Shown here in pieces: positions 24,023 through 37,800 of a stretch of 64,000 bases of DNA. The stretch spans positions 73,914,287 through 73,978,286 of the forward strand of contig NC_044282.2 in the NCBI RefSeq assembly GCF_004027225.2, written 5' to 3'. The notes beneath the pieces were generated by a model. It saw only the letters and a program-made list of their open reading frames with translations, did not search any database and was not told the DNA's origin. The translations under genes were made by a program, and so were the position numbers. Origin of the DNA: Strigops habroptila. Taxonomy: Eukaryota; Chordata; Aves; Psittaciformes; Psittacidae. The stretch's first letter is position 1. Each line of letters begins with the position of its first letter.

Positions 24023-24804
24023 TGTATTGGGTTTGTGTGGCAAGGTTTTGGTAGCGGGGGGCTACAGGGGTGGCTTCTGTAAGAAGCTGCTTGAAGCTTC
24101 CCCCATGTCCAATGGAGCCCAAGCAGCCAACTCCATGATAGACCTGCCAGTGGCCAAGGCTGAGCCCATCAGTGATGGTGGTAGCACCCCTGGGATAACA
24201 GGCTGTCCCCCCGCAGCCCATGGAGGTCCATGATGGAGCAGATGGAGAACCTCACACTGGAGCAGGGGGATGCCCAAAGGAGGCTGTGACCCTGTGGGAA
24301 GCCTGCACTGGAGCAGGCTCTGGGCAGGACCTGTGGAGAGAAGAACCTGCGCTGGAGCAGGTTTGCTGGCAGGACTTGTGACCCCACAGTGGAGCAGAGG
24401 AAGGGTGTGAGGAATGCTCGCCTGAGGAGGAAGGAGCAGCAGAGACATCGTGTGATGAACTGACCTCAACCCCCATTCCCTGTCCTCCTGTGCTGCTGGG
24501 GGGAAAGGTAGAGAAAATCAGGAGTGAAGTTGAGCCCAGGAAGAAGGGAGGGGTGAGAGGAAGGTGTTTTAAGATTTAGTTTTATTTCTCATTTTCCTAT
24601 TCTGATTTGACTGGCAATAAATTAAACTCATTTCCCCAAGTGGAGCCTGTTTTGCCCCTGACAGTAATTGGTGAGTGATCTCTCCCTGTCTTCATCTTGA
24701 CCCATGAGCCTCTCATTATATTTTCTCCCTCATCCAGTTGAGGAGGGGTGTGATAGAGCAGCTTTGGGGGGCACATGGCATCCAGCCAGTGTCAACCCAC
24801 CACA
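24023..24804 (+). mobile_element. Solo LTR of an avian endogenous retrovirus
   Basis: The unit begins TGTATTGGGTTTGTGTGG and ends CAACCCACCACA, so it has TG...CA ends. It contains an AATAAA (within 'ggcaataaattaaac' near 24615) as in an LTR R region. The length is 782 bases. Flanking five-mers tctgc (left) and tctgg (right) differ at one base and look like a decayed target-site duplication. There is no primer-binding site, no polypurine tract and no gag/pol/env sequence on either side, so this is a solo LTR left by recombination between two LTRs. From memory the start and end resemble ERVL-type LTRs common in Neoaves. The orientation follows the polyadenylation signal. Confidence 0.75.
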
Positions 24805-27014
24805 TCTGGTTAGAGCACTGGTCATGCTATCTTGTGGTTTGAGGTTTTCTTTAGTGTTAGCAGCAAAACTCAATGCACAGCAATGCTGTAGTTGCAGGTA
24901 CATATTGAGGCAGCAGAACGCACTGCCACAGCCCATGTGCCACAGAGAGCTTTCCTACCCCAGCCCCATGGGGGAACTATGGCCTGAAATCCAAACCTTG
25001 CTCAGACCTTTTTGCCTCCACCACTGCTGTCACAGTCCTTCACCTCCACGAGGGTTTGAGAAGCACCAGTGCACACACAGCCCTCGTCTCGGGCGCAGCC
25101 GGCACTGTTTGGCATTCCCAACACAAGACCCAGCTGCACACCATAAATCTTGGAAAGCATCTGCTTTCTTGCACAAAAATCCTATTTGTGGCCAGAAACT
25201 GAAAGGGTCTGGATCCTGTTACATGCTCTTTGAGAGAAGGCAAAAAAGAGAACAACATAAAAAGAACAGCTAATTACAGCTCTCAGCAGCACAGCAAACC
25301 TACAACCCATCTATGGCTCCTCATAACTCTTAAACCCACTACTATGCTATAAACTGCCACCAGAACAACTGTGCACAGCACAGGAAGAGACATTAACAGC
25401 CTGAAGTGAATATGTGCATTTTTATACCTTTGCTATTACCTGATCAAACTAAAATATTGACTCAGCGGTGGTACTGCATTTCCCCTGACATAGGAGCCCT
25501 TCAGCAGAGCAGAGAGAACTAAAACTCAGATTCTGTTTGAGCAGTGATGGCAGCACTTAAACCCATTTTCTCTGGAAATGTTCTTGCTACTAAATATTAA
25601 TAAAACCTTTACATTAGAGGGCTGTGGGGTTTTGAAAGAACATATGTGTGTGGAGGGAGACAAGCAAAGCAAAAGCAATTGGAAAAGAACCACACCTAAG
25701 TGATAGATGGAAGGGGTGATTTAGCTGAAGAGGGTGTCCATGAATGTGCCAGTGCATTTTCATGAGTGACACATAAGCAGAAAAGGGGGAAAAGAAAGGG
25801 TATTGAAAGGAAAAAGAAGGAAAGTGTGGCAGGAGGAGAGGAAAAAGCCTCAGAAAGCAAGGCAAGGACTCTTCAGTAAAGAGCTATCAGAGGCTTCATA
25901 CAAGTGTGAGTTGCCACCTCTTGTACCAAGCGCAGTCCTGCAACTCCCAAAGCCTCCCACTGCTCCAGTACCATCAAAGAGGTGCTGTGCACAAAGCAAA
26001 AGGTGCTTTCTTAGTGAAGCACTGGTGAAATTTTAAGGCAAAACACTGTAAGAGCAGTGCCAAAAACCTTCATCCGTTGTGGAGCTCATTTGATCAGCTC
26101 AGCTGATTTGTCAAAAGCGCTTGGTCTGGCTTAACACCCAACAAACTCCCATTCCTGCCATTAAAGGAATCGAAGTAGTGCCAGGAGCTGATGCATTTCC
26201 ATCCTGCATCCTTGTCTTTGTGACAGGGCCTGACCACTGCTCACAGCACGTTCAAGGTGTCACTCAGAAGAACAACAAACTCCCAAACAAACTCATGCCA
26301 ATGTGATGCTGAGGTAAGTGAATGCAAAGTCAGAGCGAGCTTGATGCCTACATTTCCTTCCTCGCCCCAGAGCAGTGACTTTCTTCAGAAGGAAAGGTGA
26401 GATATGTCAGGAAACATGAACCTTCTCACTCATTATTTCTTAGCATAAAGTATCCAGAAGCATTAGGAGATTTTTCAGAACTCTCTTACAGATCCTTGTG
26501 CCAACAAACCCAAACATAAGCCAAACTCTGACCTGTGTATTTAAAACCAAAATGCAGTTTGCAGGTTTGCTTACCTAGTTCTTCCCCTTCAAACCCCCAC
26601 AATCAGCATATTTTGTTCCAGTTACTTTTGCCACAGCTACAGGCTTAGGTGCTATAGTCACGAGCACTATTGTCTGGTTTTGGCACCCCATCTCAGGTAT
26701 TTTCAATGAATTCAATGCTCACGATGTGGGTGTTCCAGTCTTTGGCAAGCTCTGGTAATGCATTTCATGGGTCCCCACCTGAGCACCTCAAACCCCAGAC
26801 GAAAAAACCCCATATGAGCACTTCTAAAGATTTTGCCCACAAAGAATGTTCTGCACAACTTATCCCCCAGCGCTGTTCCAGGCCCAACACAAACCACGAG
26901 GGTATTTTGCAGGCCCTGGACAATGTTCTTGGCAAGAAAAACATATTCTTTATCAGTGAAGATCAACCTTTGTCTTTCCTGTTGAAGACTCTGAACAAGT
27001 TGTTGGACAGACAT

Positions 27015-27090
27015 TTAACCATTCTGGCTGTCCTTCTTCTCCAGATCAAAAAATTAGGGTACAGAGAAGCTACATAAGCTGCTCAGTGTC
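27015..27090 (+). repeat. Possible MIR-like SINE remnant
   Basis: The run 'gggtacagagaagctacata' and 'gctgctcagtgtcaccaaga' follows the MIR 3' core pattern (tacagag..., ...taagt.gc.cagggtcac.cagc). It is diverged and boundaries are approximate. Confidence 0.35.
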
Positions 27091-28065
27091 ACCAAGAGCT
27101 ACAGAGGCCCTTCCAACTGTAATATTATGGGTGAGGAAAAAACCCACCACACTTGCTTTAAAATCTGCCTTAAGGCAATTGTTAACCCAGGGCTGAGATC
27201 TTCTGACTAATCTCAGCTTATACAAATGAATAAATCTCAGCCAGTGGATTTTACTTTTTATACATTTCACTGTTATCTTGGATGTCATATTCAAATAACA
27301 GTGCTGAGCATTTTCCTTAAGACCAATGTCTTCATTTAAAGTAGTGTTTGATTTAAACAAAATTCAACTCCTTTTTTCTGCCAATGGGCAACTTCATTTG
27401 GAGACTCTATGGAATTTTCTAAGGATTACTTCATAGAATGTAATAGAAAGGTGCTGGTTTGTATGTGTATATATAAAGAATTAACAAGTGTCTTTGATTC
27501 ATTCTTAATGAACTTCAAAACTTCTCATTCTTAAAAAAGCATATTTGAAAAACCTCTAACTTCATATTTTCTTATTTGTTCAATTTAATTTCAGTTTTGC
27601 ATTTATGTATCTAATATATTCCTCAAAATATTAAAACTAATATATAACCCAATTACCATTACTTAAAGCATTTGCATTACCACAGCAAAATATTTTGGTT
27701 AATTGTAAATAGCACTTGGTATGTTAACAAGAAGAAGCTCTTGGAATAAAACCAGAATGCAAAGGGTCAATTCCCTGTGATTTCCAACCCTTGCATTAAT
27801 TAATTATAAGAAGCAGCTTCCAGTGAATTTTTCTTAGCAAGGTACCAACACCTGCAAAGGAGAAAAATGAATGAAAGCATTGTCATAGCCTTAAAGAAAT
27901 ACCCCACTCAACCACGAGCAAGATGAACAAGCAGATGTGAGTGCCTTTGGTCACCCAAGTGATGAGCCCGAGTGTTCAAACGAGTAGTAACAATGTCAGA
28001 TGAGAAGTGACACTGACTGTATCTCACGCATGAAGACCCCAGCGCTGCTGTCTAGCTGCTGGCTA

Positions 28066-28302
<237 letters not shown>

Positions 28303-28964
28303 TCAGCTCTGCTCCTCTCAAGGGCACTGCAAATAAGGCTGGTGCTAAAATGAATCTAGTTCTTTGTTGCTTGTGATTCTAAACTGCTGCGCTTTGAGGT
28401 GGTCCCTACTCAGACACAAGGTATCTCACAGAAAAGGCAACACAGACCTGAGTTCTTCCAACCCATCCCTCAAGCCCTGTGAGCTTGTGCTGTGTTTTGG
28501 AAATACCCCACAAGAATAATGCATTATCCCACTGAGAAGCTCAGAAAGGGAAGACAGACTTCCGCAGGAAAAGGCAGTGGAAGAAGCCCCTCCACACAGT
28601 GCTATGTAGGTCGGGTGGCACACATGCAGCCTCCTGCATGCCGTGCTGTCGCCTGCAGGGAATACAGCAGCTTGCCGGCACAGAGGCTCAAGCCTCATCC
28701 TCTGCCAGGGACATGTTGTCATGGCTCAAGCCTGTGCTACAAACCAGATGTGTGTCCCCAGGGTGGTTTTAAGCCTGGTTGATAGCACAACAGCCCAGGG
28801 CACAGCGTTGCTCACAGTGTGTACTCCTCACCCCACACATGCCAGAGCAATGCCATACCAGAACATGCCCTCACAGCACTGCTTTGCTATGCAGGCTTGG
28901 TGGAGGAGCAGAATCCTGCCCATTTTATCCGCAATCGATCTCACTGGCCTTCATAAGATAATTT

Positions 28965-29232
28965 AGAATCATGGAGCCATAGAAAGGTTTGTGTTGAAGG
29001 GACCTTAAAGCTCATCCAGTTCCAACCCCCTGCCACTGGAACATCCAGTTCCAACACCTTCCCCTAGAGCAGGTTGCTCCAAGCCCCTGTGTCCAACCTG
29101 GCCTTGAACACTGCCAGGGATGGGGCAGCCACAGCTTCTCTGGGAAAAGTCTGTGCCAGCGCCTCAGCACCCTCACAGGGAACAACTTCTGCCTTATATC
29201 GAACCTAAATCTCTCCTATTTAAGTTTGAACC
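28965..29232 (-). mobile_element. CR1 LINE 3' fragment, antisense, with internal duplication
   Basis: It starts at a degenerate terminal repeat ('agaatcatggagccatagaa') and continues through the usual body to 'gccttatatcgaacctaaat'. Near 29015-29062 the block 'catccagttccaac' occurs twice, separated by 'cccctgccactggaa', which is an internal duplication absent from other copies. Confidence 0.9.
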
Positions 29233-30772
29233 CAGTAATAAATGAAATGAATAATAAATAAATGACATAAAATCGCACCTTTCCCATCCCCATCAAATCT
29301 CTTCTTCCACATAGTAAAATATCAGTGAGGAAAAAAAACCCCAAACTTGGTTAATTATGAAGAAAATGAGTCACTTCCAGTCTGCTCTGTTCCCAAGAAC
29401 TTCATGCAAGCTTCATCCAAAAGCTTTATCATCGCACCTTTCTTGGGTCACAAAGAATTTCTGCTATTCTAGTCCTGCATCTAAGAGAAATACATACCTG
29501 AGAAAGCAGCATTTGACTGTAAGAGAAAAGATACCTTTTCAGTGCAGAAACACTGCTGTGACTCTCAGACCTCCTTGTACGTAGATGGAAGTCCACCATG
29601 TACTTACTCCTGACTCAATGATCCACTCATCTTTCTCTGAGATGTCAACTCCAGTAATATATCTGTACTAATAAAATTATCTCTTTGATGATTAATGGTG
29701 CAGAACCTGCGGGTATTGGGGCAGTGCTATCAGTTGACATAACCCTGCAAAGCTGCATTGACCTCAGAGCTGTTCACTGGTTTAAACCGGCAGATGAATT
29801 TGTGCAGCAGTTTCCCCTGGTACCTAATCACCTTGCCAGCCCACCCATAAAGTAAAGGTGTCACTTACTGCTCTTACAAGACTGCAATTGGCTAAAATAT
29901 GCCTGCACAATGCGTGGGAATTTATACAACATGAAGACAACACACAGTCATTTGTCAAAAATGATTAATACACAGTGAGGCACTGGGTTAAAAATAGCAT
30001 TGTACAATGAAAGAGGTAATGTGAGGTTCTGTGCGCTCTGCTGCATAAGGATTTCCATAGCCGGCAATGGGTGCATCTCTGGAGAGCCACTAAGCCAAGC
30101 TCAGCTGAGCACTTAGAAGATGAGCAGCTTATTCAATTAGCTGCATACGACAGGGTCCCTCCCACCACATCAGCTCCTTCCCAGCAGCAGCACTGCTGGG
30201 AGGAGCAGCGGAAGCTCCCTCACCATTATGGCCATTAGCACAGGCAATAGCTCCCAGCACATCTCATCTCTTCTCTCTGTTGTTTTCTGCACAAGATGGT
30301 CCCTGTGGACCCAGCTTTTCAAAGGGACTGAAGTAGGGGCTTGCTTTGGCACTTGCCATCTCTGAATTCACTGGTTACAAGTCCATTGCTATGTTAGCTT
30401 GGGTTTGGACTTGATTCTCAAGTCCAACTTCCTGGCTGTGCCCACCAGCCTGCTTTATGCGAGGTCCCTTCTGGATTCTCTTCAACTCTGGGTCTTCTGT
30501 AATTGTCTAGTTTACTGTTTAACAGCTCCTCATGGGAGGCACATCTCCTGGCAAACTCTGCCTCTCAGTTTTATTTCTTCACTTAGATGCTGGGAGCCCA
30601 GAGCCAAGATCTGTGCTGCTTCAAATAACACAACTCTGCTCCAATGCCAGTTCATACCTGCTGAGGATTTGGTCTGAAATCTCTGCCCCTGTTCACCCTC
30701 CAAAAGTGTGAAACAGTTATTTAAATCCCCTTTTGTAATCTGATTAAAACAGAAAATTAGATCATCTACCAA

Positions 30773-30796
30773 GCTAGATCAAAGGCTTGATCTAGC
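30773..30796. repeat. Perfect inverted repeat, 10-bp arms
   Basis: gctagatcaa and ttgatctagc are exact reverse complements with a 4-base loop (aggc). It is intronic with no adjacent feature. Confidence 0.8.
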
Positions 30797-32769
30797 AAAT
30801 CCTTATTTACATGAGTTTTCTTGAGATGCAGACTAGATGCATATATATTTCAGTATCTGTTAATATATTTATGCTGTGATGCTATGAGCTTAGAGGAAAA
30901 AATGAGCAGAAAAGCCAGTCAAGGACATAAGAGACAGAGGAATTGAAAATACATGAAGTGAAACACTGTCACTAAACTTCAAACAAAGAAAGTTGCATCT
31001 TGAAAGTATTTATGAGAAGGTCTGTATGATCCATCTATTCCTAATCAGGCTGGAGACCAGGAATGAGCTCTAAATAAAGAGCAAAGCTTAAAATGCCATC
31101 CAGCAAAGAGTTACCTGCTACCACTCCCCTTGTCATTTCAGGCAAATTGCCACAAGACAATTATGCACTTTAAAACTGAAGCAGAATGAACTGATGATAA
31201 TAATGCTTCAGCTTCAATATCTGAGCTGCAAACAGATGCATCCCAAAGGGAAAGCAGTACAGCAGCTTAGCATCACTTCCCTATCATTACTGTTATCTGA
31301 TAATCAGGCATTTAGTGAGATGGTACAATGTGGCAGGCAACCACTGCTCTGCAACACAACCTGTGCAAACAAGCAGATCCCAAGCTGATGTCGTTAGTCA
31401 TGAAACCTTTTTGTGTTTTATCCTTCCCCAAACAGATCTCTCTCACACTGCTCATTTTCCCCGAGCTGCGGGTACACAGAAAAGCCCTCCCTTATTTGCA
31501 GGATCTTAAACTTAGTTGTAGATTGCTCATAGATAAACTTCCAAACACAAATGCACCCAGAACGAAACCAGGGGGAAATGGCATTTGTATTAACACCATA
31601 AAAGCTCAGCTACAATGTTCTGGGTAACAGCTCAGAAACTGTTAACTACCTGCAGATCAAACACATCCTCAGATAAAACCAGACAATTAATTGGGGGCCA
31701 CGTCTAAACAAGATCTGAGCACAGAGATATGACACTGTAGTAGCCAAACCGCCAGTTCCATCACCATGTTTATTTCTGCTCCATCCCATCTTCCTTCACC
31801 AGGCACCTCTACGGGAGTGACAATTTTAAACAATTCCCATTCTCAGGAATGGATTCCTACCAAATGAGCTTCTCTACTTGAGCTTTTCGTGCTCTTAGCA
31901 TCATTCAAAATGGGATCGCTGTGTGGTGCTTTATTCCAGGGCTGAAACTAAAACTCTTCCAAATCATTAGCGAGACAGCAGTATCTAGCTTTTAGGGAAA
32001 TGCAGTGACAGCCCACCCTTTCTCCACATCCGTCACTCTAACATGTTATTAGAGAACATCAATATTTATAGCTGATCTCTTTTTCTTTTGACATCCACAC
32101 TTGAAGCCAGTAGATATTTTGGGGTTATGTCAAACTTTATCAGACTCTTACACTGCTCCAAAGGCACATTTGTGCCTTGGCTTTATCCATTTTTGTGTGA
32201 CTGCGCCTGATCTCAGTCTATCAAGTAACTCATAATGTTATTTAAGCCAGATTATCCTCTGCTATTTTAGGATGGTTGAAGATGTCACATTACATTCTGA
32301 TAGTTTCCTTTTTTCTGGGTTTGCAGAGACTGGAGGGGTACAACTTGCAGGCAACTGTGGGACTGCACTGGAGAACTTCTTAAAGACTGAGGTCCTACAC
32401 CACCTCTTAGCTCCCTGCAAAGCAAATAGATCAGAACCCCACAGAAAGCAACCTACACTTCTACCTGTTCAAATGAGCTTGAGTAACAAGCACAGTATGG
32501 CAGGTGGAAAGGGTTTTATCTCATGACTAGAGGAGTACTTGAGGTAAGGAAAGAGCAGGAGATGCAACACCTCTAGGACTGATATAAACTCTGAAAGTAA
32601 TGCACAAGAAATGCTTTAACTCAGTGACTAAAATCTGGTTTTCTGCATTTTTAAAGAATACTGATTACAAGTTATAATAGTTGTCTGCAAAACCAGCACA
32701 GGGATCCCACAGACCTCCCTTTGAGTAACTTTAAAGGACAAACCCATCAATGCAAAAGATGCTACTCAC

Positions 32770-32814
32770 CTTGTGGAAGTGAAGACTTACAGAATCTTTT
32801 AACTTTGGAGAAAC
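32770..32814 (-). CDS. Short coding exon, basic segment before the zipper (unidentified split gene)
   Basis: The minus-strand acceptor 'cctcatcctctgtattatcag' is followed by a 45-base exon and a near-perfect donor CACAAG|GTGAGT. Phase is 1 in and 1 out, so the exon can be included or skipped without a frameshift. The 14 full codons read FSKVKRFCKSSLPQ, a basic Ser-containing stretch immediately N-terminal to the zipper. The last G joins AA of the next exon to make Glu. The entry codon with the exon at 55861-55905 would be Ser (A+GT). A 45-base exon preceded by a 23-kb intron is unusual but not rare in vertebrates. Confidence 0.72.
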
Positions 32815-34549
32815 CTGATAATACAGAGGATGAGGAAAGCAGACATTCCAGAGGAAAGAAGTAGAACAAAATCCTCAAAGCACTTAGAAGGAGAAAAAAG
32901 TAATACTGTTTGCTTTGATCCCTAGCTGGTAACTTACGGCCAGCATGAAGAGAAGATGCTATGAGTGACAAAAGGCTGCTCTGAAGCAGCAGCAGATGGT
33001 CCTCTCCTCAGATGGCCCCATGGCCAGAAAATGGAGAAACCTGGTTTCATGATAATGCAAATGTCACCTCAGTTCTGTTAATATCAACATTTTCTGCTTC
33101 CACTAGCTCAGCTCTTTAGGTTCCTAAAGGAGGTCACCAAATCCTGGAGAGCTGTCACATCCCAATGCAATATTTTAACCACTTACAGTATAAATGTGGG
33201 AAACTGCCACCAATTTATTTCAGCAAAGACTTTAGCATGTTATGTGTAATGATACCATGATGTATGGCAGTGAAGGTTCAGTGAAGGTGTATTCCACTTC
33301 AACAGGGAAAGTCATTTGTTACGCTGCTCCTCCTGCACTGTGTTGGCAGGGATATAATAATTGCATATCAAATCACATTTTGGTCATTCAAATCCACACC
33401 CCGCATCCTGCAATGAAAACTAAATCATCTTTCAAGAAATGGGAGATGAAAAACAAGGCTGTGCATGGGCTACTTTAAACCCTCCTGTAATTAACTGACA
33501 GCTCCATATGTTTATTGAAGGCTTTCTATGCTAACTAGGGAGCAGATTCAATGACACGCAAAGTATCTCCCTGTCCTATAATTCCTAGTCATCTGATTTA
33601 ATTACTTCAGTATTAATATTCATGACTAAACCACGTTATTACTGCAATCCATCTCCTTTAAGCTGCCTCGTTGGAATATAAGTAAAAAAAATCACACTTC
33701 TGGATTTATAGGAAGGCAAATTCCCACCTCCTGCATCTCTGACCCAGTGGAGCTGCTCAGTGCTTACACTGGCAGCATCCAGCCGCCCAGCAGCAGGATT
33801 CAGTGACCTCTGAAGGTCATTTTTAGCCCTGTCTTCTGTGATTTTCTATTATGGTTGCACATCTTATGTAATGCTCCTATGGAGTAAGTGCTGGAGAAGT
33901 TATTAAAGTGCAGCTGAATTCCCCTGTAACACAGTGGCACGAGGATTAGCGCTCTCGTGTAGACAGACAGACATTTGCCTAAGGCCAAATTTTATGAAGC
34001 TCACCAGAATGTTTAGGAGCTATTTACCACTTAGGCACATGTTCCTGGGAAGTTCTGGGACAGCCACCACCCAAGCATTAGCATTAGGGTAGGGTTTGCA
34101 TTTCTCAGGGTTGCTGCTGTCTGACATTCTCCCACCCCAAGCTGAGATTTCTTGTGATTACGGATCCAGCACTTCTTGACTTCTCCCTGTAATTAAAAAT
34201 AGAATTACCCAAGCTTAGCTAGTTCACTGAGTACTTCAATACTGAATGCTAGCAAAGGGAAAAGCTTACATATGCTAATTCAAACATCCAGAATGCAACA
34301 TTACCCCTGCCACTTAGTTTTATTTCTCAGGCAGCATGTGCCATGTTTCCCTTTTTCAGCACACGCTACACACAGACATGTGCCAATTATGGTGTTTTTG
34401 TAATCAGGCATTTGCACACAGATTTCATTCAAAAATAGTGTCTTCTCAGTTGCAGAAACTTTTAATCATAAATCAGCTATTTATTACAGGAAAAAATACT
34501 TCTAATGTCTTGAGGCAGCTCGAGACATGCCTTTAATGATCCATCTCAG

Positions 34550-34877
34550 GGCGGATCTTATCACTCTCTGCCCAAAGGAGGATGAAGCCAGGAGGGGGCT
34601 GGTCTCTTCTCCCAAGGAACAAGGGATGGGACAAGAGGAAACGGCCTCAAGCTGCACCAGGGCAGGTTCAGGTGGAGCTGAGGAACAATTCCTTCCCCAG
34701 AGGGTGCTCAGGCATTGGAACAGGCTGCCCAGGGCAGGGCTGGAGTCACCGTCCCTGCAAGTGTTCACACCCCGTGTAGCCGAGGCCTCAGTGCCATGGG
34801 TTAGTGGTGGCCTTGGCACTGCTGGGAACGGTTGGACTTGATCTTAAGGGTCTTTTCCAACCTTGTTGATTCTATGT
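34550..34877 (+). mobile_element. CR1 LINE 3' fragment, sense, second subfamily
   Basis: It reads 'gccaggagggggctggtctc', 'gggacaagaggaaacggcct', 'cagagggtgctcaggcattg', 'acaccccgtgtagccgaggc' and 'tcttttccaaccttgttgat', then one terminal octamer. It is the sense counterpart of the copy at 18472. Confidence 0.9.
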
Positions 34878-37800
34878 TACTGATTTAGGTTGACATTGGT
34901 TGGAGGTTTTGTTGCATGTTTCATTTTAAGGGTGCAACAAAATTTCCAGTTGAAATCACCTACAAAAAGAAAAAAAAAAAGCTTAAAAAATGAGTTAAAA
35001 AAACCTCTCATAGGGAAAAGGATCTGACTTCAGGAGAACCTAAAAACGACACCAGATGTCAGATGAGGTCAGCTTCTGCTTCCTGCTTCTCTGAAGCTAT
35101 CCATAACACTCTTGCTAACAGCTGGGTAACGCTGTCACGTTAATGGCCTGCTGTAACACTAACCTTGGTTTGTTGGGGGTTTTTTGGTGCTAGAGGTGAC
35201 AAAGGCAAAGCTTTTCTTCCCGGCCTGCTTGATATCCTGTTAGCTCCACTTCAGCCTGGGCTAAATGCATTTGCCATGTTATTGATGAAAACTGAGAAAA
35301 TCAAACCCATTACACTATGGCTTAAAGCTTGCCCACTGGCTGATTGCTTGTTCTGGTATTGATTTTGTGTGTTTTATTATTGGTAAAACCCTTATCAGCT
35401 CCACTTACTTAACTGCTTGGGTCTGTCCCTGTGCCACTGCTCTCTCATTTGCTCATTAGGAGCATCCCCCAAGTGCAGGAACATCCCCCCAGACTGGAAG
35501 TGCAGCAGAAGGAGAAGAGGGGGGTTCAGTGGGCTCCTGTGGGAAATAAAATGGAAGACTGGGAAAGAAAAGCCTGGGAGTAGCTTTGCTTGGGGAAGGA
35601 AGGTACATGGGGGCACTGGCTTGGAGAGATAAATAAGAGAGGGTTGTACTGCTGGTATGTAGAAAGAAAGCTACAAAATCTCCTGATCATGTTGATTTGC
35701 TTCTGTTAAGTGGTCCCTTGCTGAAGAGAACCTTGCAAACACGTGGCCAGTGTGAAGCCATGCACGCCTACATGGCCCCTTGATCCACAGAGCCACCACA
35801 GATCCGGCTTCTCCCGGTCCTCCTGTGCCCATGTTAAATGACCATTTGCAGTACAACAAAATGAAAAAGAAAAGAATAAATGAAAATATAAAGCTTCCCA
35901 GCAACAGCAATATTAGTGCAGAGAGCAGAGGACCAGAGGGTCAAACTGACTGAGGTGCTGAATACATGCATTGATGGTCCTTTATCATCCCTGCAACTCC
36001 CCACAGATGCTCACAGCCATCTTTCTTAGCACATAGAATTGTGTTTCACAAGCTCCAACCATCAGATGCTGAAGAAACACAGTGTAGAAAAGTCAGTATT
36101 GGTACAGCAAGTTCTAGTTAATAATTATATTGGCTTCTACTTGGAAGACTGCAATGGAGGCCAAAGCTGAAAACTACATCTCCAGGAATTCTGAATCAGA
36201 TCAAACCTGTGAATCACTCTCATGTTCATCCATTGCCTTGTTAGGAGGCAGTTATCCACCCTGTAAAATCCCTTTTCATGGGTTATGATTTGTGTGACTC
36301 AGAACCAAATTCAAATGATGTTCCTGGGAGAGCAGAAATAGACGCTTTCACATTACTGAAGCCATTGAACAACAGCTCACACACTTTTTCTTGCTACAAC
36401 TACAAAATAGATGCCAAAACTCATAACAAAGATTGATAGCCACGTGATATGTGGAGGAACCACCATGCCACGCTCCTCTTCTTTGTTAAGGTATCTCCTT
36501 GTGTGAGTGAAACCAGCAGTTCACATTCTGGGTTTATGTGAGGCAAGCCTGGATGGAGAGGCAAAGGCTGGGAAGGACCCTGTAGTTGTGCACACCATTA
36601 AAGTGGCCACCACAGACTGCAGGTGCACGGCAGCAGAGTGCAGCCTACTGTCTATAGGCTGCAGACCATGGCACACAGTGAGCTGTGTCAAGGACTCCTT
36701 TCCTCACCCTTTACGTCTCTCCTTGCTTAGAGAGGTCTCCACTGAGGTAGCCTCACCTGGGAGATCCTGAACAACAAACAATCACAGCTTCAAGAGATAT
36801 CTTGGCAGCAGGCAGAGCCAGGAAAGCAAGAGGAGCAGTAATGTCACTGTCTCAGGCTCTGTTTCTAGCTCCTTGGCTCCCTTCTGATCCTGCTGTTGCT
36901 CCATTTCCTGCAATAGAAGCATCCTGCAGTGAACTGTGGTGTGCAGAGAGCAGCATGATGCTGCCGGAGAGCCCGTGTGGAGACAGCATCTCCCTTGTGC
37001 AGAACAATGCAGCAACACCCCGTCCTCAGGGGAAAAGTACCACTTAATAATAACCCAGGAAGATAGCAGGATTTAATCCAGCTATTATCCATGAGACTGC
37101 TGTCTCAGGGGCACAGGAAAAGATGCTGATAGGGTCAGGAGTCTTTTATGTTCCCTCTTAAACTGAGAACATCTTTACTAGCTGTGCTAAAAGCTCTGCC
37201 AATATACAATTTTGTATTGGAATAATGAGTCTTGCTTTCTAAGGAGCTGAATTTCAGACCTGTCCATCAGTCTTCCTGCATTTGCTTGGCCCTGCCTCAT
37301 GCCCAAGGCATATCAGGTAGCCTGCAGCTACACACAGCCCTGCCGCCGGGAGGGACCTCATTGCCAAATGGTAAGAGAGGGCAAAGGGGACACCAACACC
37401 TCTAGAAACAAAGGCATCAAAACATCCAGCCCTTCCACATGGCTGCAGGCATCCTCTGGCCCAGGGCAGGCTGTCTGCATGGCAGATATCCCTCCAAGCA
37501 GCCTGTCCCTGCAGCCATGAGCACTTGGCAGCAGTGTGGCATCTCCTCCTGGGGGCAGAGCATCAGCAGGAGGCACCAACCACAGCAGGTCACCACTGAC
37601 ACTCCATCTAACCAAAAAGAAGAGGGGGAATGTCCCCCCCCAAATCCTGTCTTATCACAGATGGATACTTACTGGGAAACACAGCAGGGAAAACCACAAA
37701 CCAGCAGGTCTCCAAGGGAAAGAGAAGCTAGATTTATACTATTATCCATCTCTATGGGTGAGCGATGAGGAATGCTCCTGTGATCAGGCAAGAGCAGAAG

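Noticed and set aside
24062..24476. Minus-strand frames of 135, 74 and 72 codons
   Set aside because: They are antisense through the G+C-rich half of the solo LTR.
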